NCBI GenBank assembly: GCA_023424215.1
Contig: JAFAEC010000049.1
Location: 1-15,473 of the forward strand
Direction of reading: 5' to 3'
DNA: 15,473 bases
Origin: Pseudomonadota bacterium
GTDB lineage: Bacteria > Pseudomonadota > Alphaproteobacteria > Caulobacterales > Caulobacteraceae
This document shows positions 1 to 5,851 of the stretch, piece after piece. The translations under genes and the position numbers were made by a program. Numbering within the stretch: position 1 is the first letter of the stretch; each line of letters begins with the position of its first letter. Under the pieces are notes generated by a model. That model worked only from the letters and a program-made list of their open reading frames with translations. It was not told the origin of the DNA and did no database searches.

Positions 1-43
1 CGGCCCCCCCCCCCCGGCCCCCGCCCCCGCCCCCCCCCCCCCC
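1..43. repeat. Near-homopolymeric C tract (G tract on the minus strand)
   Basis: Thirty-seven of the 43 bases are C, in four uninterrupted runs at 4-15, 18-22, 24-28 and 30-43, broken only by single or paired G. The minus strand therefore holds four G-runs of five or more with short spacers, which fits a canonical G-quadruplex pattern. The tract sits at the very edge of the window and resembles no coding or regulatory element. Two readings are possible. It may be a real structured element downstream of the minus-strand gene. It may instead be a contig-end artefact, since poly-G calls are a known failure of two-colour short-read sequencers. I favour the artefact but cannot decide from sequence. 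Confidence 0.85.
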
Positions 44-49
44 TTCGAG

Positions 50-65
50 CTTCCGGTCACGGAAG
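50..65 (-). terminator. Hairpin just downstream of the minus-strand secreted-protein gene
   Basis: CTTCCG (50-55) and CGGAAG (60-65) pair perfectly around a 4-nt loop. On the minus strand this hairpin begins 11 nt past the stop codon of the 77-451 gene, where a terminator would be expected. A larger alternative stem pairs CCCCTTC at 40-46 with GAAGGGG at 62-68. There is no T-tract after it; a G-run follows instead, so intrinsic termination is uncertain. It may be a Rho-assisted end or an mRNA-stabilising 3' hairpin. Confidence 0.4.
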
Positions 66-76
66 GGGCGGCCGGC

Positions 77-451
77 CTACCAGCGGCGGCCGTCGCGGTC
101 GCGGCGCTCGTGGCGGACCTGGCGCGAGAGCTGGTCGTAGCGCCGGTCCAGCTCCTGCCGCTCGCGCCAGCTCAGGCCGCCGCGCTGGTAGCGGTACTCA
201 AGCCGGACAAGGCGATCGAGGTCGTAGCGCAGCCGGGTGGCCTCGCGGCGGCTCAGCTGGCCGTTGCGGATGCCGACGTCGATGCGGCGGTCGAGATTGA
301 ACTTGCGCTGGGCGATCGGCTGCCAGCCGCGGTGGTTCCGCTCGTAGCGGTCGCCGCGGTCGTGACCGTAGCCGTAGGACTGGGCCGCGGCCGGGACCGC
401 GACGGACGCCGCGACCAGGGCGATGGCGGGGATCAGGGCTTTCTTGAACAT
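77..451 (-). CDS. Small secreted arginine-rich protein of unknown function
   Basis: This predicts a 124-aa protein. Residues 1-23 form a clear Sec signal peptide (MFKK, then a hydrophobic Ala/Val core ending PAAAQ), so it should be exported to the periplasm. A short Gly/Tyr/Arg-rich stretch follows (about 25-42). Next is a highly charged helical region (about 45-115) with recurring Leu-Asp-Arg-Arg units, such as NLDRRIDVGIRNG and ELDRRYDQLSR. I recall similar unnamed proteins in Caulobacterales and sphingomonads, with the pattern R-I-D-x-G-x-R-x-G-x-L-[ST]-x-x-E-A-x-R-L, but know of no assigned function. I chose the ATG at 451 because AAGGAGA lies just upstream; an upstream ATG at 508 lacks such a site and would bury the signal peptide. 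It is divergent from the PepSY/PhoP-like/PhoQ-like operon, and a PhoP-type box facing it lies at 516-532, so it is a likely target of that system. Confidence 0.8.
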   Translation of the reverse strand: MFKKALIPAIALVAASVAVPAAAQSYGYGHDRGDRYERNHRGWQPIAQRKFNLDRRIDVGIRNGQLSRREATRLRYDLDRLVRLEYRYQRGGLSWRERQELDRRYDQLSRQVRHERRDRDGRRW

Positions 452-515
452 CGGGGTCTCCTTGCCGTTCCGCAGCCGCACTGGCTGCGTTGAGGCCGAG
501 AGGACCATTTTCCGG

Positions 516-532
516 CTGAGCCGTGGCTGAAC
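516..532 (-). promoter_or_regulatory. Predicted PhoP/FeuP-type box facing the divergent secreted-protein gene
   Basis: On the minus strand this reads GTTCAG-ccacg-GCTCAG: two hexamers with one mismatch, separated by 5 nt, so the period is 11 bp. It has the same form as the perfect box at 619-635, and the flanks also agree (CGTTCAGCC in both). OmpR/PhoP-family regulators bind direct repeats with one-helical-turn spacing. The box lies 65-81 bp upstream of the minus-strand start codon at 451. I see no convincing -10 element downstream of it, so its role (activation or repression) is open. Confidence 0.5.
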
Positions 533-618
533 GGCTTCCGTCAGCCGGCGTTCATGATCCTGAACCGGAGGCGGGCCGTTCCGTCGGGGTGCTTTCGTGA
601 AGTATCATCCGCAGCGAC

Positions 619-635
619 GTTCAGCCGACGTTCAG
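619..635 (+). promoter_or_regulatory. Predicted PhoP/FeuP-type box: GTTCAG-N5-GTTCAG
   Basis: A perfect direct repeat, GTTCAG-ccgac-GTTCAG, has an 11-bp period; the identical units extend to 10 bases (CGACGTTCAG at 615-624 and 626-635). Its form matches the enterobacterial PhoP box ((T/G)GTTTA-N5-(T/G)GTTTA). It ends about 10 bp before the -10 element at 645-652, so it occupies the -35 position, as in class II PhoP-activated promoters. The gene two positions downstream encodes a PhoP/FeuP-like regulator, so autoregulation is the natural reading. A further degenerate copy may lie at 539-555 (CGTCAG-ccggc-GTTCAT). Confidence 0.65.
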
Positions 636-644
636 AGCCTGAGG

Positions 645-652
645 CCTAAATC
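645..652 (+). promoter_or_regulatory. -10 element of the PepSY/regulator/kinase operon
   Basis: CCTAAATC matches the Caulobacter housekeeping -10 consensus GCTANAWC at 7 of 8 positions. No TTGACGS-like -35 stands upstream; the PhoP-type box occupies that place, as expected for an activator-dependent promoter. Transcription would start about 6-8 nt downstream, at roughly 658-660. That is at or next to the ATG at 660, implying a leaderless mRNA. Confidence 0.5.
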
Positions 653-659
653 CCGCCCC

Positions 660-953
660 ATGAAACGGACGTCAGCCCTTATCGCCGCCGCCCTCGTCGC
701 CGCCGCTCCCATGGCTGCGGTCGCGCAGGACCGTGAGCGCCCGCAGCGGCCCGACCGGCGCGAGCGGGCCGAGGATCGCCCCCGCGTGAGCATGGCCCAG
801 GCGGTCCAACGCGCCTCCGCCGGCCGTCCCGGCCGCTTCCTCGGAGCCAGCAACCGGGGCGACATGGTCGTGGTGCGGTGGGAATATCCCGGCGGCCGCG
901 TCGCCGATATCCTGGTGGACGGCCGCACCGGCCGCGTGATCGGAGAACGCTGA
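660..953 (+). CDS. Small periplasmic PepSY-domain protein (FeuN-like candidate)
   Basis: This predicts a 97-aa protein with a Sec signal peptide at residues 1-22 (MKRT, Ala-rich core, AVA before Q23). An Arg/Pro/Asp-rich linker follows (about 24-42), then one PepSY-like domain (about 43-97). The domain shows the typical helix followed by strands: MAQAVQRA, then VVRWEY, VADILVDGRTGRVI. The ATG at 660 places the signal peptide at the N-terminus; a frame-extended start at 597 would not. There is no Shine-Dalgarno, and the predicted transcript begins at about the start codon, so leaderless translation is likely. The stop codon abuts the regulator ATG at 954. In Sinorhizobium, FeuN is a small periplasmic protein encoded beside FeuP-FeuQ that restrains their signalling. 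By position and size this gene is a candidate counterpart, damping or tuning the kinase from the periplasm. That role is inference. Confidence 0.8.
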   Translation: MKRTSALIAAALVAAAPMAAVAQDRERPQRPDRRERAEDRPRVSMAQAVQRASAGRPGRFLGASNRGDMVVVRWEYPGGRVADILVDGRTGRVIGER

Positions 954-1634
954 ATGCGTGTGTTGCTCGTCGAGGACGACGCTGACCTGTCCCGCCAGCT
1001 CAAGTCGGCGCTGTCCGACGCCGGCTACGCCGTGGATCACGCCGCCGACGGCGAGGAGGCCCATTTCCTCGGCGACACTGAGCCCTACGACGTGATCGTG
1101 CTGGATCTGGGTCTGCCCAAGATCGACGGCGTGTCGGTGCTGGAGCGGTGGCGACGCGAGGGTCGCACCACCCCCGTTCTCATCCTGACGGCGCGCGGCG
1201 CATGGTCGGACAAGGTGTCCGGCTTCGACGCCGGCGCTGATGACTACCTGACCAAGCCGTTCCACACCGAGGAACTGCTGGCCCGCCTGCGCGCCCTGCT
1301 GCGCCGCTCGGCGGGCATCGCCTCGGCGACCCTGACCTGCGGCGGCCTGCGCCTCGACCCCCGCGCCGCGCGGGCCAGCGTCAACGGCGAGCCCCTGCGC
1401 CTGACCTCGCTGGAGTACCGGCTGCTGCACTATCTGATGATGCACCAGGGCCGGGTCATCAGCCGCACCGAACTGGTCGAGCACCTGTACGACCAGGACT
1501 TCGACCGCGACTCCAACACCATCGAGGTGTTCGTCGGTCGTCTTCGCAAGAAGATCGGGGCCGAACGCATCGAGACGGTGCGCGGTCTCGGCTATCGGCT
1601 CACGCCGCTGGCCGGGGAGTCCGAAGCGGCGTGA
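954..1634 (+). CDS. PhoP/FeuP-type response regulator (OmpR family)
   Basis: This 226-aa regulator has an N-terminal receiver domain (about 1-115) and a C-terminal OmpR/PhoB winged-helix DNA-binding domain (about 125-222). Visible key residues are the acidic pocket E7/D8/D9, phospho-acceptor D51 (VLDLGLP), T79 and K101 (TKPFH). The stretch from LTARGAWSDKV to LRALLRRSAGIAS closely resembles enterobacterial PhoP (LTARESWQDKV to MRRNSGLAS). HFLGDTEPYDVIVLDLGLP resembles what I recall of rhizobial FeuP. The winged-helix end, RLRKKI then TVRGLGYRL, is canonical. The ATG follows the PepSY stop directly, with GGAGAA at 942-947 as ribosome binding site, and the stop overlaps the kinase GTG. It should be phosphorylated by the adjacent kinase and bind the GTTCAG-N5-GTTCAG box upstream of its own operon. 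Family assignment is firm; the FeuP/PhoP subgroup is likely. Confidence 0.93.
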   Translation: MRVLLVEDDADLSRQLKSALSDAGYAVDHAADGEEAHFLGDTEPYDVIVLDLGLPKIDGVSVLERWRREGRTTPVLILTARGAWSDKVSGFDAGADDYLTKPFHTEELLARLRALLRRSAGIASATLTCGGLRLDPRAARASVNGEPLRLTSLEYRLLHYLMMHQGRVISRTELVEHLYDQDFDRDSNTIEVFVGRLRKKIGAERIETVRGLGYRLTPLAGESEAA

Positions 1635-3079
1635 CGGCCGGGTCGGGGGGCAGCTCGGACGGGGCGGCGAGCGTCAGGTCCGGTCGCTGGGCGCGCTGGT
1701 TCGGACGTCCCGGCCGCAGCCTGACGCGCCGACTGATCTGGCTGGCGTCGATCTGGATCGTCCTGGCCCTGCTGGCCACCGGCTGGACCCTGACCACCCA
1801 GTACGAGGAATCCTCCCTTCGGCGCCTAGGGGCCGTCCTGTCCAACACCATCGACGAGGTGGTCCTGGCCACCAACGCCGCGCCTGACGGGACCGTCACG
1901 GTAGGGGAGGTGAAGGACGAGCGCACGCTTCGCGCCTTGTCCGGCAAGTACTGGGCGGTGGCCGTGCCGACGGCCGACGGCCGGTTGCGCACCGTCGTTC
2001 GCTCGCCCTCGCTCGCCGGCGAGAGTCTCGTCATCCCCCGCGAGCTGCCGGCCCGCCTCCGCGCGGCGCGCGGCGAGACCATCAGCTACAACGCCTGGGG
2101 CCCGTTGCAGAAGCGCCTGCGCGTCGCCGCCAGCATGAAACAGCTGCCCGGGCGCACCGAGCCGGTCGTGTTCATGGCCGGCCTCGACCGGTCGACCATC
2201 GATGCGGACACCCAGCAGTTCGCGACCTTCACCTGGGCCGCCCTGCTGCTCCTCGGCGTCGGCCTGGTGGTCGCGGTCTTCCTGCAGGTGCAGATCGGCC
2301 TGCGCCCGCTGTACAGCCTGCGCAACGAGATCGCCGATGTCCGCAAGGGCCGGAGCGCCCGCATCGCCCGCAGCTATCCGCTCGAGATCCAGCCGCTGGC
2401 CGAGCAGGTCAACCGCCTCCTCGACCACAATCAGGAGACCGTCGAGCGCCAGCGCACGCACGTCGGCAACCTCGCGCATGCCCTGAAGACGCCCCTGTCG
2501 GTCATGCTCGCCGAAGCAGGCGCCCAGCAGGGCCCCCTGCCGGACATCGTGCGCAAGCAGACGGCGATCATGCAGGCCCAGGTCGACCATCACCTGCGCC
2601 GCGCCCGCGCCGCCGCCCGCGCCCAGCTGCTCGGCGAACGCACGCCGATCGCCGAGGTCCTCGACGAGCTGGCGGTCATGCTCGAGCGGGTGTTCGAGAG
2701 CCGCGGCGTGGAGATCGACTGGCGAGCGCCCGACGACCTCGCCTTCCGGGGCGAGCGGCAGGACCTGCAGGAGATCCTCGGCAATCTCATGGAGAACGCC
2801 TGCAAGTGGGCGAAGCGGCGCGTGCGGGTCTCCGCGGGCGCGACGGGGCTCGGCCAGATGGTCGTGGTGGTCGAGGACGACGGACCCGGTCTGCCGGAAG
2901 CGCAGCGGGAGGCGGCGCTGCAGCGCGGCATGCGCATGGACGAGACCACGCCGGGTTCCGGGCTCGGCCTGTCCATCGTGGTCGAACTGATCCGCGCCTA
3001 CGGCGGCCGCGTCACCCTCGCCGACAGCGAGATGGGCGGACTCAAGGCGGTGCTGGAACTGCCCGCGGCCGAGGCCTGA
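1631..3079 (+). CDS. PhoQ/FeuQ-type sensor histidine kinase
   Basis: This 482-aa inner-membrane kinase has TM1 at about 34-54, a periplasmic sensor region at about 55-199, TM2 at about 200-220, and a HAMP-like linker at about 221-275. The dimerisation helix carries H283 in NLAHALKTPL, the H-box variant typical of PhoQ (E. coli DLTHSLKTPL). The ATPase domain shows N-box EILGNLMENACKWA (N385, N389), G1 EDDGPGL (416-421) and G2 GSGLGL (442-447). ENACK and EDDGPG also match PhoQ closely. The sensor region lacks the acidic cluster through which enterobacterial PhoQ senses Mg2+ and peptides, so the signal probably differs. The start is GTG at 1631, overlapping the regulator stop by 4 nt (GTGA), which indicates translational coupling. 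It should phosphorylate the upstream regulator, and the PepSY protein may act on its periplasmic domain (inference). Confidence 0.92.
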   Translation: MTAGSGGSSDGAASVRSGRWARWFGRPGRSLTRRLIWLASIWIVLALLATGWTLTTQYEESSLRRLGAVLSNTIDEVVLATNAAPDGTVTVGEVKDERTLRALSGKYWAVAVPTADGRLRTVVRSPSLAGESLVIPRELPARLRAARGETISYNAWGPLQKRLRVAASMKQLPGRTEPVVFMAGLDRSTIDADTQQFATFTWAALLLLGVGLVVAVFLQVQIGLRPLYSLRNEIADVRKGRSARIARSYPLEIQPLAEQVNRLLDHNQETVERQRTHVGNLAHALKTPLSVMLAEAGAQQGPLPDIVRKQTAIMQAQVDHHLRRARAAARAQLLGERTPIAEVLDELAVMLERVFESRGVEIDWRAPDDLAFRGERQDLQEILGNLMENACKWAKRRVRVSAGATGLGQMVVVVEDDGPGLPEAQREAALQRGMRMDETTPGSGLGLSIVVELIRAYGGRVTLADSEMGGLKAVLELPAAEA

Positions 3080-3163
3080 GCCGCGCCGGAGAGGCGCTGT
3101 TAACCCGGTTTGGGACAGTCTGCGCCCCGGTCCGGCAGCTTGGCCGGTCTCGAAGGTAACCTT

Positions 3164-4531
3164 ATGGCCGGGCTTTCCGCCGCCCATCGCAGTGCGCTCG
3201 CCGCCCTCCTCGCCCGCTGCGGCGACCCCGTGCTCAAGGCCGTTGGCGGCGCGGTGCACCGCCTGCCGGGTGAGCGCGCGATCGAACTGCGCGCGATGCT
3301 GAGCGACGAGATGCGCGACCGGCGGCGGCGCAGCCTCGTGTTCGGGCCTGTCGCGCCGATGTTCCGCCCCCGCGCCGACGGGGTCGCGGCCATGACCTTT
3401 CCGGCGGAGGTTCTCCCTCGCCTGTGGCGGCTCGCCAGCGAGCGCGAACCCCAACTGCTGCCCCGGCTCGACGACGAGGACGAGGATTCCGACGCCGTCG
3501 TCGTGGCCAATCGCATCTGTCAGGCGGCGGCCTCGATCGTCCGCGACCGGCCCGACCTGGTCTGGCCGGCCGGTCTGGAGCCGGACGTCCGGGACGATGG
3601 CCTGTTCGACCTGGCCGCCTGTCTGGACCTCTCTCACCTCGTCCGCCGGGCCATGCCCTCGATCGAGGTTTGGCTGAAGCGACCGGACGGGGATCAGCTG
3701 GCCGAGCTGCGCCTGCTGGTGAAGGACGCCGCCGCCATCCACGCCGACGGGGCGCGGCGCTTCGTCGAAATCCTGTTCGCCCACCTCGAGGACGCGGTCC
3801 TGGTGCTGCGCATCATCACCCGCACCTCGGGCGTCGCCGGGCGCGAGGGCTTCCTGAGCGCTTCCGAATTGTCCGACTTCGTCGACCGCCTGCTGGACGG
3901 CGTCGCGGTCCGCGCCACGCGTCTCGCCGCCTACACGCCCCGTCTCGACGCGGAAGAGCTGCGCTCGGTCCTGCGGGATCTCGACTGGTGCGCCAACGTG
4001 CTGGCCGAGCTGGACGTCACCCTGACGCTGGATCCCGGCTCTCCCTGGGGCAAGGCGGTGCGCGACGCCCGCCTCAAGCTGGCCGACTGGCTGTCGGGCC
4101 TGATGCGCGCCGCCGAAAAGGCGGTCGACAAGGCCCTGCCTCTGGAGCGGGTCCAGATCGTCGGACGCATGAGCCGCATGGCGCCGAGGCTCGCCGCCCC
4201 CGGGAGAGGCGACGAGGCGGATATCGCCCTGGCCCTGCTGCGTCTGGTGGGGGCGGCCCGCGGCGCCAGCGCCACCTTCGGCTGCGAGTCCGACCGCCGG
4301 GCGCTCGAGGAGTCGCTGCAGGCCCGGCTCACCGACTACGCCGACCAGGTCCTGGTGATGATCAACGACGACGAGGCGCCCGACGAGGACCAGGCGCTGC
4401 GTCTCGTCGCGGTCGCGGCCCGGTACCTGGAGGAGATCGGGGCCCGCGACGCCGCCCGGACCGTGCGTCGCCGCGCCGCAGTGGCCGGCGGCTCCGGGTC
4501 GCAGGACGGCCCCTCGTCCCGGGCCGCCTGA
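3164..4531 (+). CDS. Conserved-looking cytoplasmic protein of unknown function
   Basis: I do not recognise this 455-aa protein. It has no signal peptide or membrane segment and appears almost wholly alpha-helical, with many Leu/Ala/Arg-rich amphipathic helices. An acidic patch, DDEDED with D110, lies at 103-110, and the last 20 or so residues look disordered. Codon use matches its neighbours, and the frame stays open where the shadow frames look random, so it is a real gene. I chose the ATG at 3164 because GAAGGT lies 6 nt upstream; a TTG start at 3110 would add 18 residues without a good binding site. The Shine-Dalgarno sits in a small palindrome, AAGGTAACCTT (3153-3163). The gene lies 84 nt after the kinase and 19 nt before ccmI, so it may be co-transcribed with the cytochrome c maturation genes. 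No function should be inferred from that alone. Confidence 0.85.
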   Translation: MAGLSAAHRSALAALLARCGDPVLKAVGGAVHRLPGERAIELRAMLSDEMRDRRRRSLVFGPVAPMFRPRADGVAAMTFPAEVLPRLWRLASEREPQLLPRLDDEDEDSDAVVVANRICQAAASIVRDRPDLVWPAGLEPDVRDDGLFDLAACLDLSHLVRRAMPSIEVWLKRPDGDQLAELRLLVKDAAAIHADGARRFVEILFAHLEDAVLVLRIITRTSGVAGREGFLSASELSDFVDRLLDGVAVRATRLAAYTPRLDAEELRSVLRDLDWCANVLAELDVTLTLDPGSPWGKAVRDARLKLADWLSGLMRAAEKAVDKALPLERVQIVGRMSRMAPRLAAPGRGDEADIALALLRLVGAARGASATFGCESDRRALEESLQARLTDYADQVLVMINDDEAPDEDQALRLVAVAARYLEEIGARDAARTVRRRAAVAGGSGSQDGPSSRAA

Positions 4532-4534
4532 TAG

Positions 4535-4542
4535 GCTACATC
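4535..4542 (+). promoter_or_regulatory. Candidate -10 element for the ccm operon
   Basis: GCTACATC matches the Caulobacter -10 consensus GCTANAWC at all eight positions. It lies in the 19-nt gap between the unknown gene and ccmI. A start 6-8 nt downstream would fall at about 4549-4551, on the ccmI ATG, and ccmI has no Shine-Dalgarno; both fit a leaderless transcript. The -35 side is weak: TCGTCCC at 4514-4520 matches TTGACGS at only 4 of 7 positions, with a 14-nt spacer. Read-through from upstream is also possible. Confidence 0.4.
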
Positions 4543-4550
4543 GCGCCGCG

Positions 4551-5372
4551 ATGATGGTGTTCTGGATCATGACGGCCGTGCTCGCGGCCCTCGCCGGCCT
4601 GCCCGTGCTGGCGGGAGCGCGCCGCGGCGCCGACGCCGGCGAGGCGGTGGAGCTCGCTGCGGCCGACGCAGAGCTGGCCGATCTCGACCGGCTGAAGGCC
4701 CGGGGCCTGATGGACGAGGCGTCGTGGTCCGCCGCCCGGGCGGAGGCGGGTCGACGCATCCTCGCCGGTCAACGCCGCGCCGCGCCGGTGGTGGCGCGAC
4801 CGCTGGACCGGGTCTGGGTGCTTGGCGGACTCGCCGCCGCCGGGGCCCTCGCGCTGGGCCTCTATGCGCTGCTCGGCTCGCCGGGCATGCCGGACCAGGC
4901 CTACGAGCGGCGCGTCGACGAATGGGCGACCCGGCTGGACACCCTGCAGGCGCCGCAGATCGCCGCCGTCGCCGCCCGGGTCGTGGCCGAGCGGCCCGAC
5001 GATCACGAGGCCCTGACGATGCTCGGCGCCGCCCGCTTCGAGGCCGGCGATCCGATCGGCGCCGTCTCCGCCTTCCGCCGCGCGCTCGCGCTTCAGCCGG
5101 ACGACGCCCGGAGCTGGAGCCGGCTGGGCGAAAGTCTGGTGCGCGCCAACGGCGGGACCGTCGACGGCGATGCGGAGGCCGCCTTCCGCCAGGCGCTGAG
5201 CCGCGATCCCAACCAGCTGGGGGCCCGCTATTTCCTCGGCGAGGCCGCCCTCGCACGGGGCGACGCCGCCGCCGCGCGCGAGATGTGGCTGCCCCTTATC
5301 GCGGCGCTCGACCCGCGCGACCCGCGCCGGGCCGATCTCGAGGCCCGCCTGCCGTCCGGAGACGCCCGATGA
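4551..5372 (+). CDS. ccmI: Cytochrome c biogenesis protein CcmI (CycH), TPR apocytochrome chaperone
   Basis: This 273-aa protein is the System I component that holds unfolded apocytochrome c and presents it to the CcmF/CcmH haem ligase. It has the family layout. TM1 is at about 2-22. A cytoplasmic leucine-zipper-like helical segment follows (about 30-75, including LADLDRLKARGLMDEASW). TM2 is at about 88-108. A periplasmic domain with at least two TPR-like units follows (about 150-250, such as LTMLGAARFEAGDPIGAVSAF and GARYFLGEAALARGDAAAA). At 273 residues it is shorter than the long gammaproteobacterial CcmI proteins, so the C-terminal peptide-binding part is probably reduced. ATG codons stand at 4551 and 4554; neither has a ribosome binding site, and the predicted promoter favours leaderless translation. 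Its stop overlaps the ccmE ATG (ATGA). Confidence 0.9.
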   Translation: MMVFWIMTAVLAALAGLPVLAGARRGADAGEAVELAAADAELADLDRLKARGLMDEASWSAARAEAGRRILAGQRRAAPVVARPLDRVWVLGGLAAAGALALGLYALLGSPGMPDQAYERRVDEWATRLDTLQAPQIAAVAARVVAERPDDHEALTMLGAARFEAGDPIGAVSAFRRALALQPDDARSWSRLGESLVRANGGTVDGDAEAAFRQALSRDPNQLGARYFLGEAALARGDAAAAREMWLPLIAALDPRDPRRADLEARLPSGDAR

Positions 5373-5851
5373 GCTGGATGCCGAAATCGCCCAAGGCCCG
5401 GCGCCGCCTGTGGGTGATTCTCGCCGTGGCCCCCGTCCTCGCCCTCGCCGTGGGCCTGTCCCTGTTCGCCATGCGCGACAGCGTGACCTTCTTCTTCACC
5501 CCGTCCGAAGCCACCGTGGAGAAGGCCCCGCCGGGGCGCGTGGTCCGCCTCGGGGGCCTTGTCGAGATCGGCAGCATCGAGCGGGCTCCGACCGGCGAGG
5601 TCGCCTTCGTGGTCACCGACTCCGTCGCCACGACCCGCGTGGTCTACCAGGGCGATCTGCCCGACCTGTTCCGCGAAGGGCAGGGGGTGGTGGCCCAGGG
5701 CGCCTTCCTGCCGGACCGCAGCTTCCGCGCCACCCAGGTGCTGGCCAAGCACGACGAGAACTACATGCCGCGCGAGGTCGCCGAGGGTCTCAAGGACAAG
5801 GGCGAGTGGCGCCCCGAGGCGACCCTCGTCGACGGGGCCTCCGAGTCGTGA
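5369..5851 (+). CDS. ccmE: Cytochrome c-type biogenesis protein CcmE (CycJ), haem chaperone
   Basis: This 160-aa periplasmic haem chaperone is anchored by one N-terminal membrane segment (about 14-34). A beta-barrel OB-fold domain follows, with RVVRLGGLVEIGSIER, VAFVVTD and VVYQGDLPDLFREGQGVVAQG. The haem-attachment signature is intact: AKHDENYMP has H128, the residue that carries haem covalently, and Y132, the axial ligand (E. coli H130 and Y134). It receives haem from CcmC, encoded elsewhere, and passes it to CcmF. The start overlaps the ccmI stop by 4 nt (ATGA) and the stop overlaps the ccmF GTG (GTGA), so the three are translationally coupled. The length is normal for the family. Confidence 0.95.
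   Translation: MSWMPKSPKARRRLWVILAVAPVLALAVGLSLFAMRDSVTFFFTPSEATVEKAPPGRVVRLGGLVEIGSIERAPTGEVAFVVTDSVATTRVVYQGDLPDLFREGQGVVAQGAFLPDRSFRATQVLAKHDENYMPREVAEGLKDKGEWRPEATLVDGASES

Noticed and set aside
597..659. Longer start for the PepSY protein at 597
   Set aside because: It would place 21 charged residues before a good signal peptide, and the extension would span the PhoP-type box and the -10 element.
954..3079. Calling the first two-component pair a metal-resistance CzcRS/CopRS system
   Set aside because: The H-box HALKTPL and the receiver segments match PhoQ/PhoP and FeuQ/FeuP better, and no metal efflux genes are nearby.
3110..3163. TTG start at 3110 for the unknown 455-aa protein
   Set aside because: The ATG at 3164 has a proper Shine-Dalgarno at normal distance, while the TTG has none.
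1826..4759. Very long minus-strand open frame opposite the kinase, the unknown gene and ccmI
   Set aside because: It runs antisense to well-recognised genes, has low-complexity Gly/Ala/Arg/His/Gln composition, and shows no domain. Such frames are expected shadows in DNA with this third-position G/C bias.
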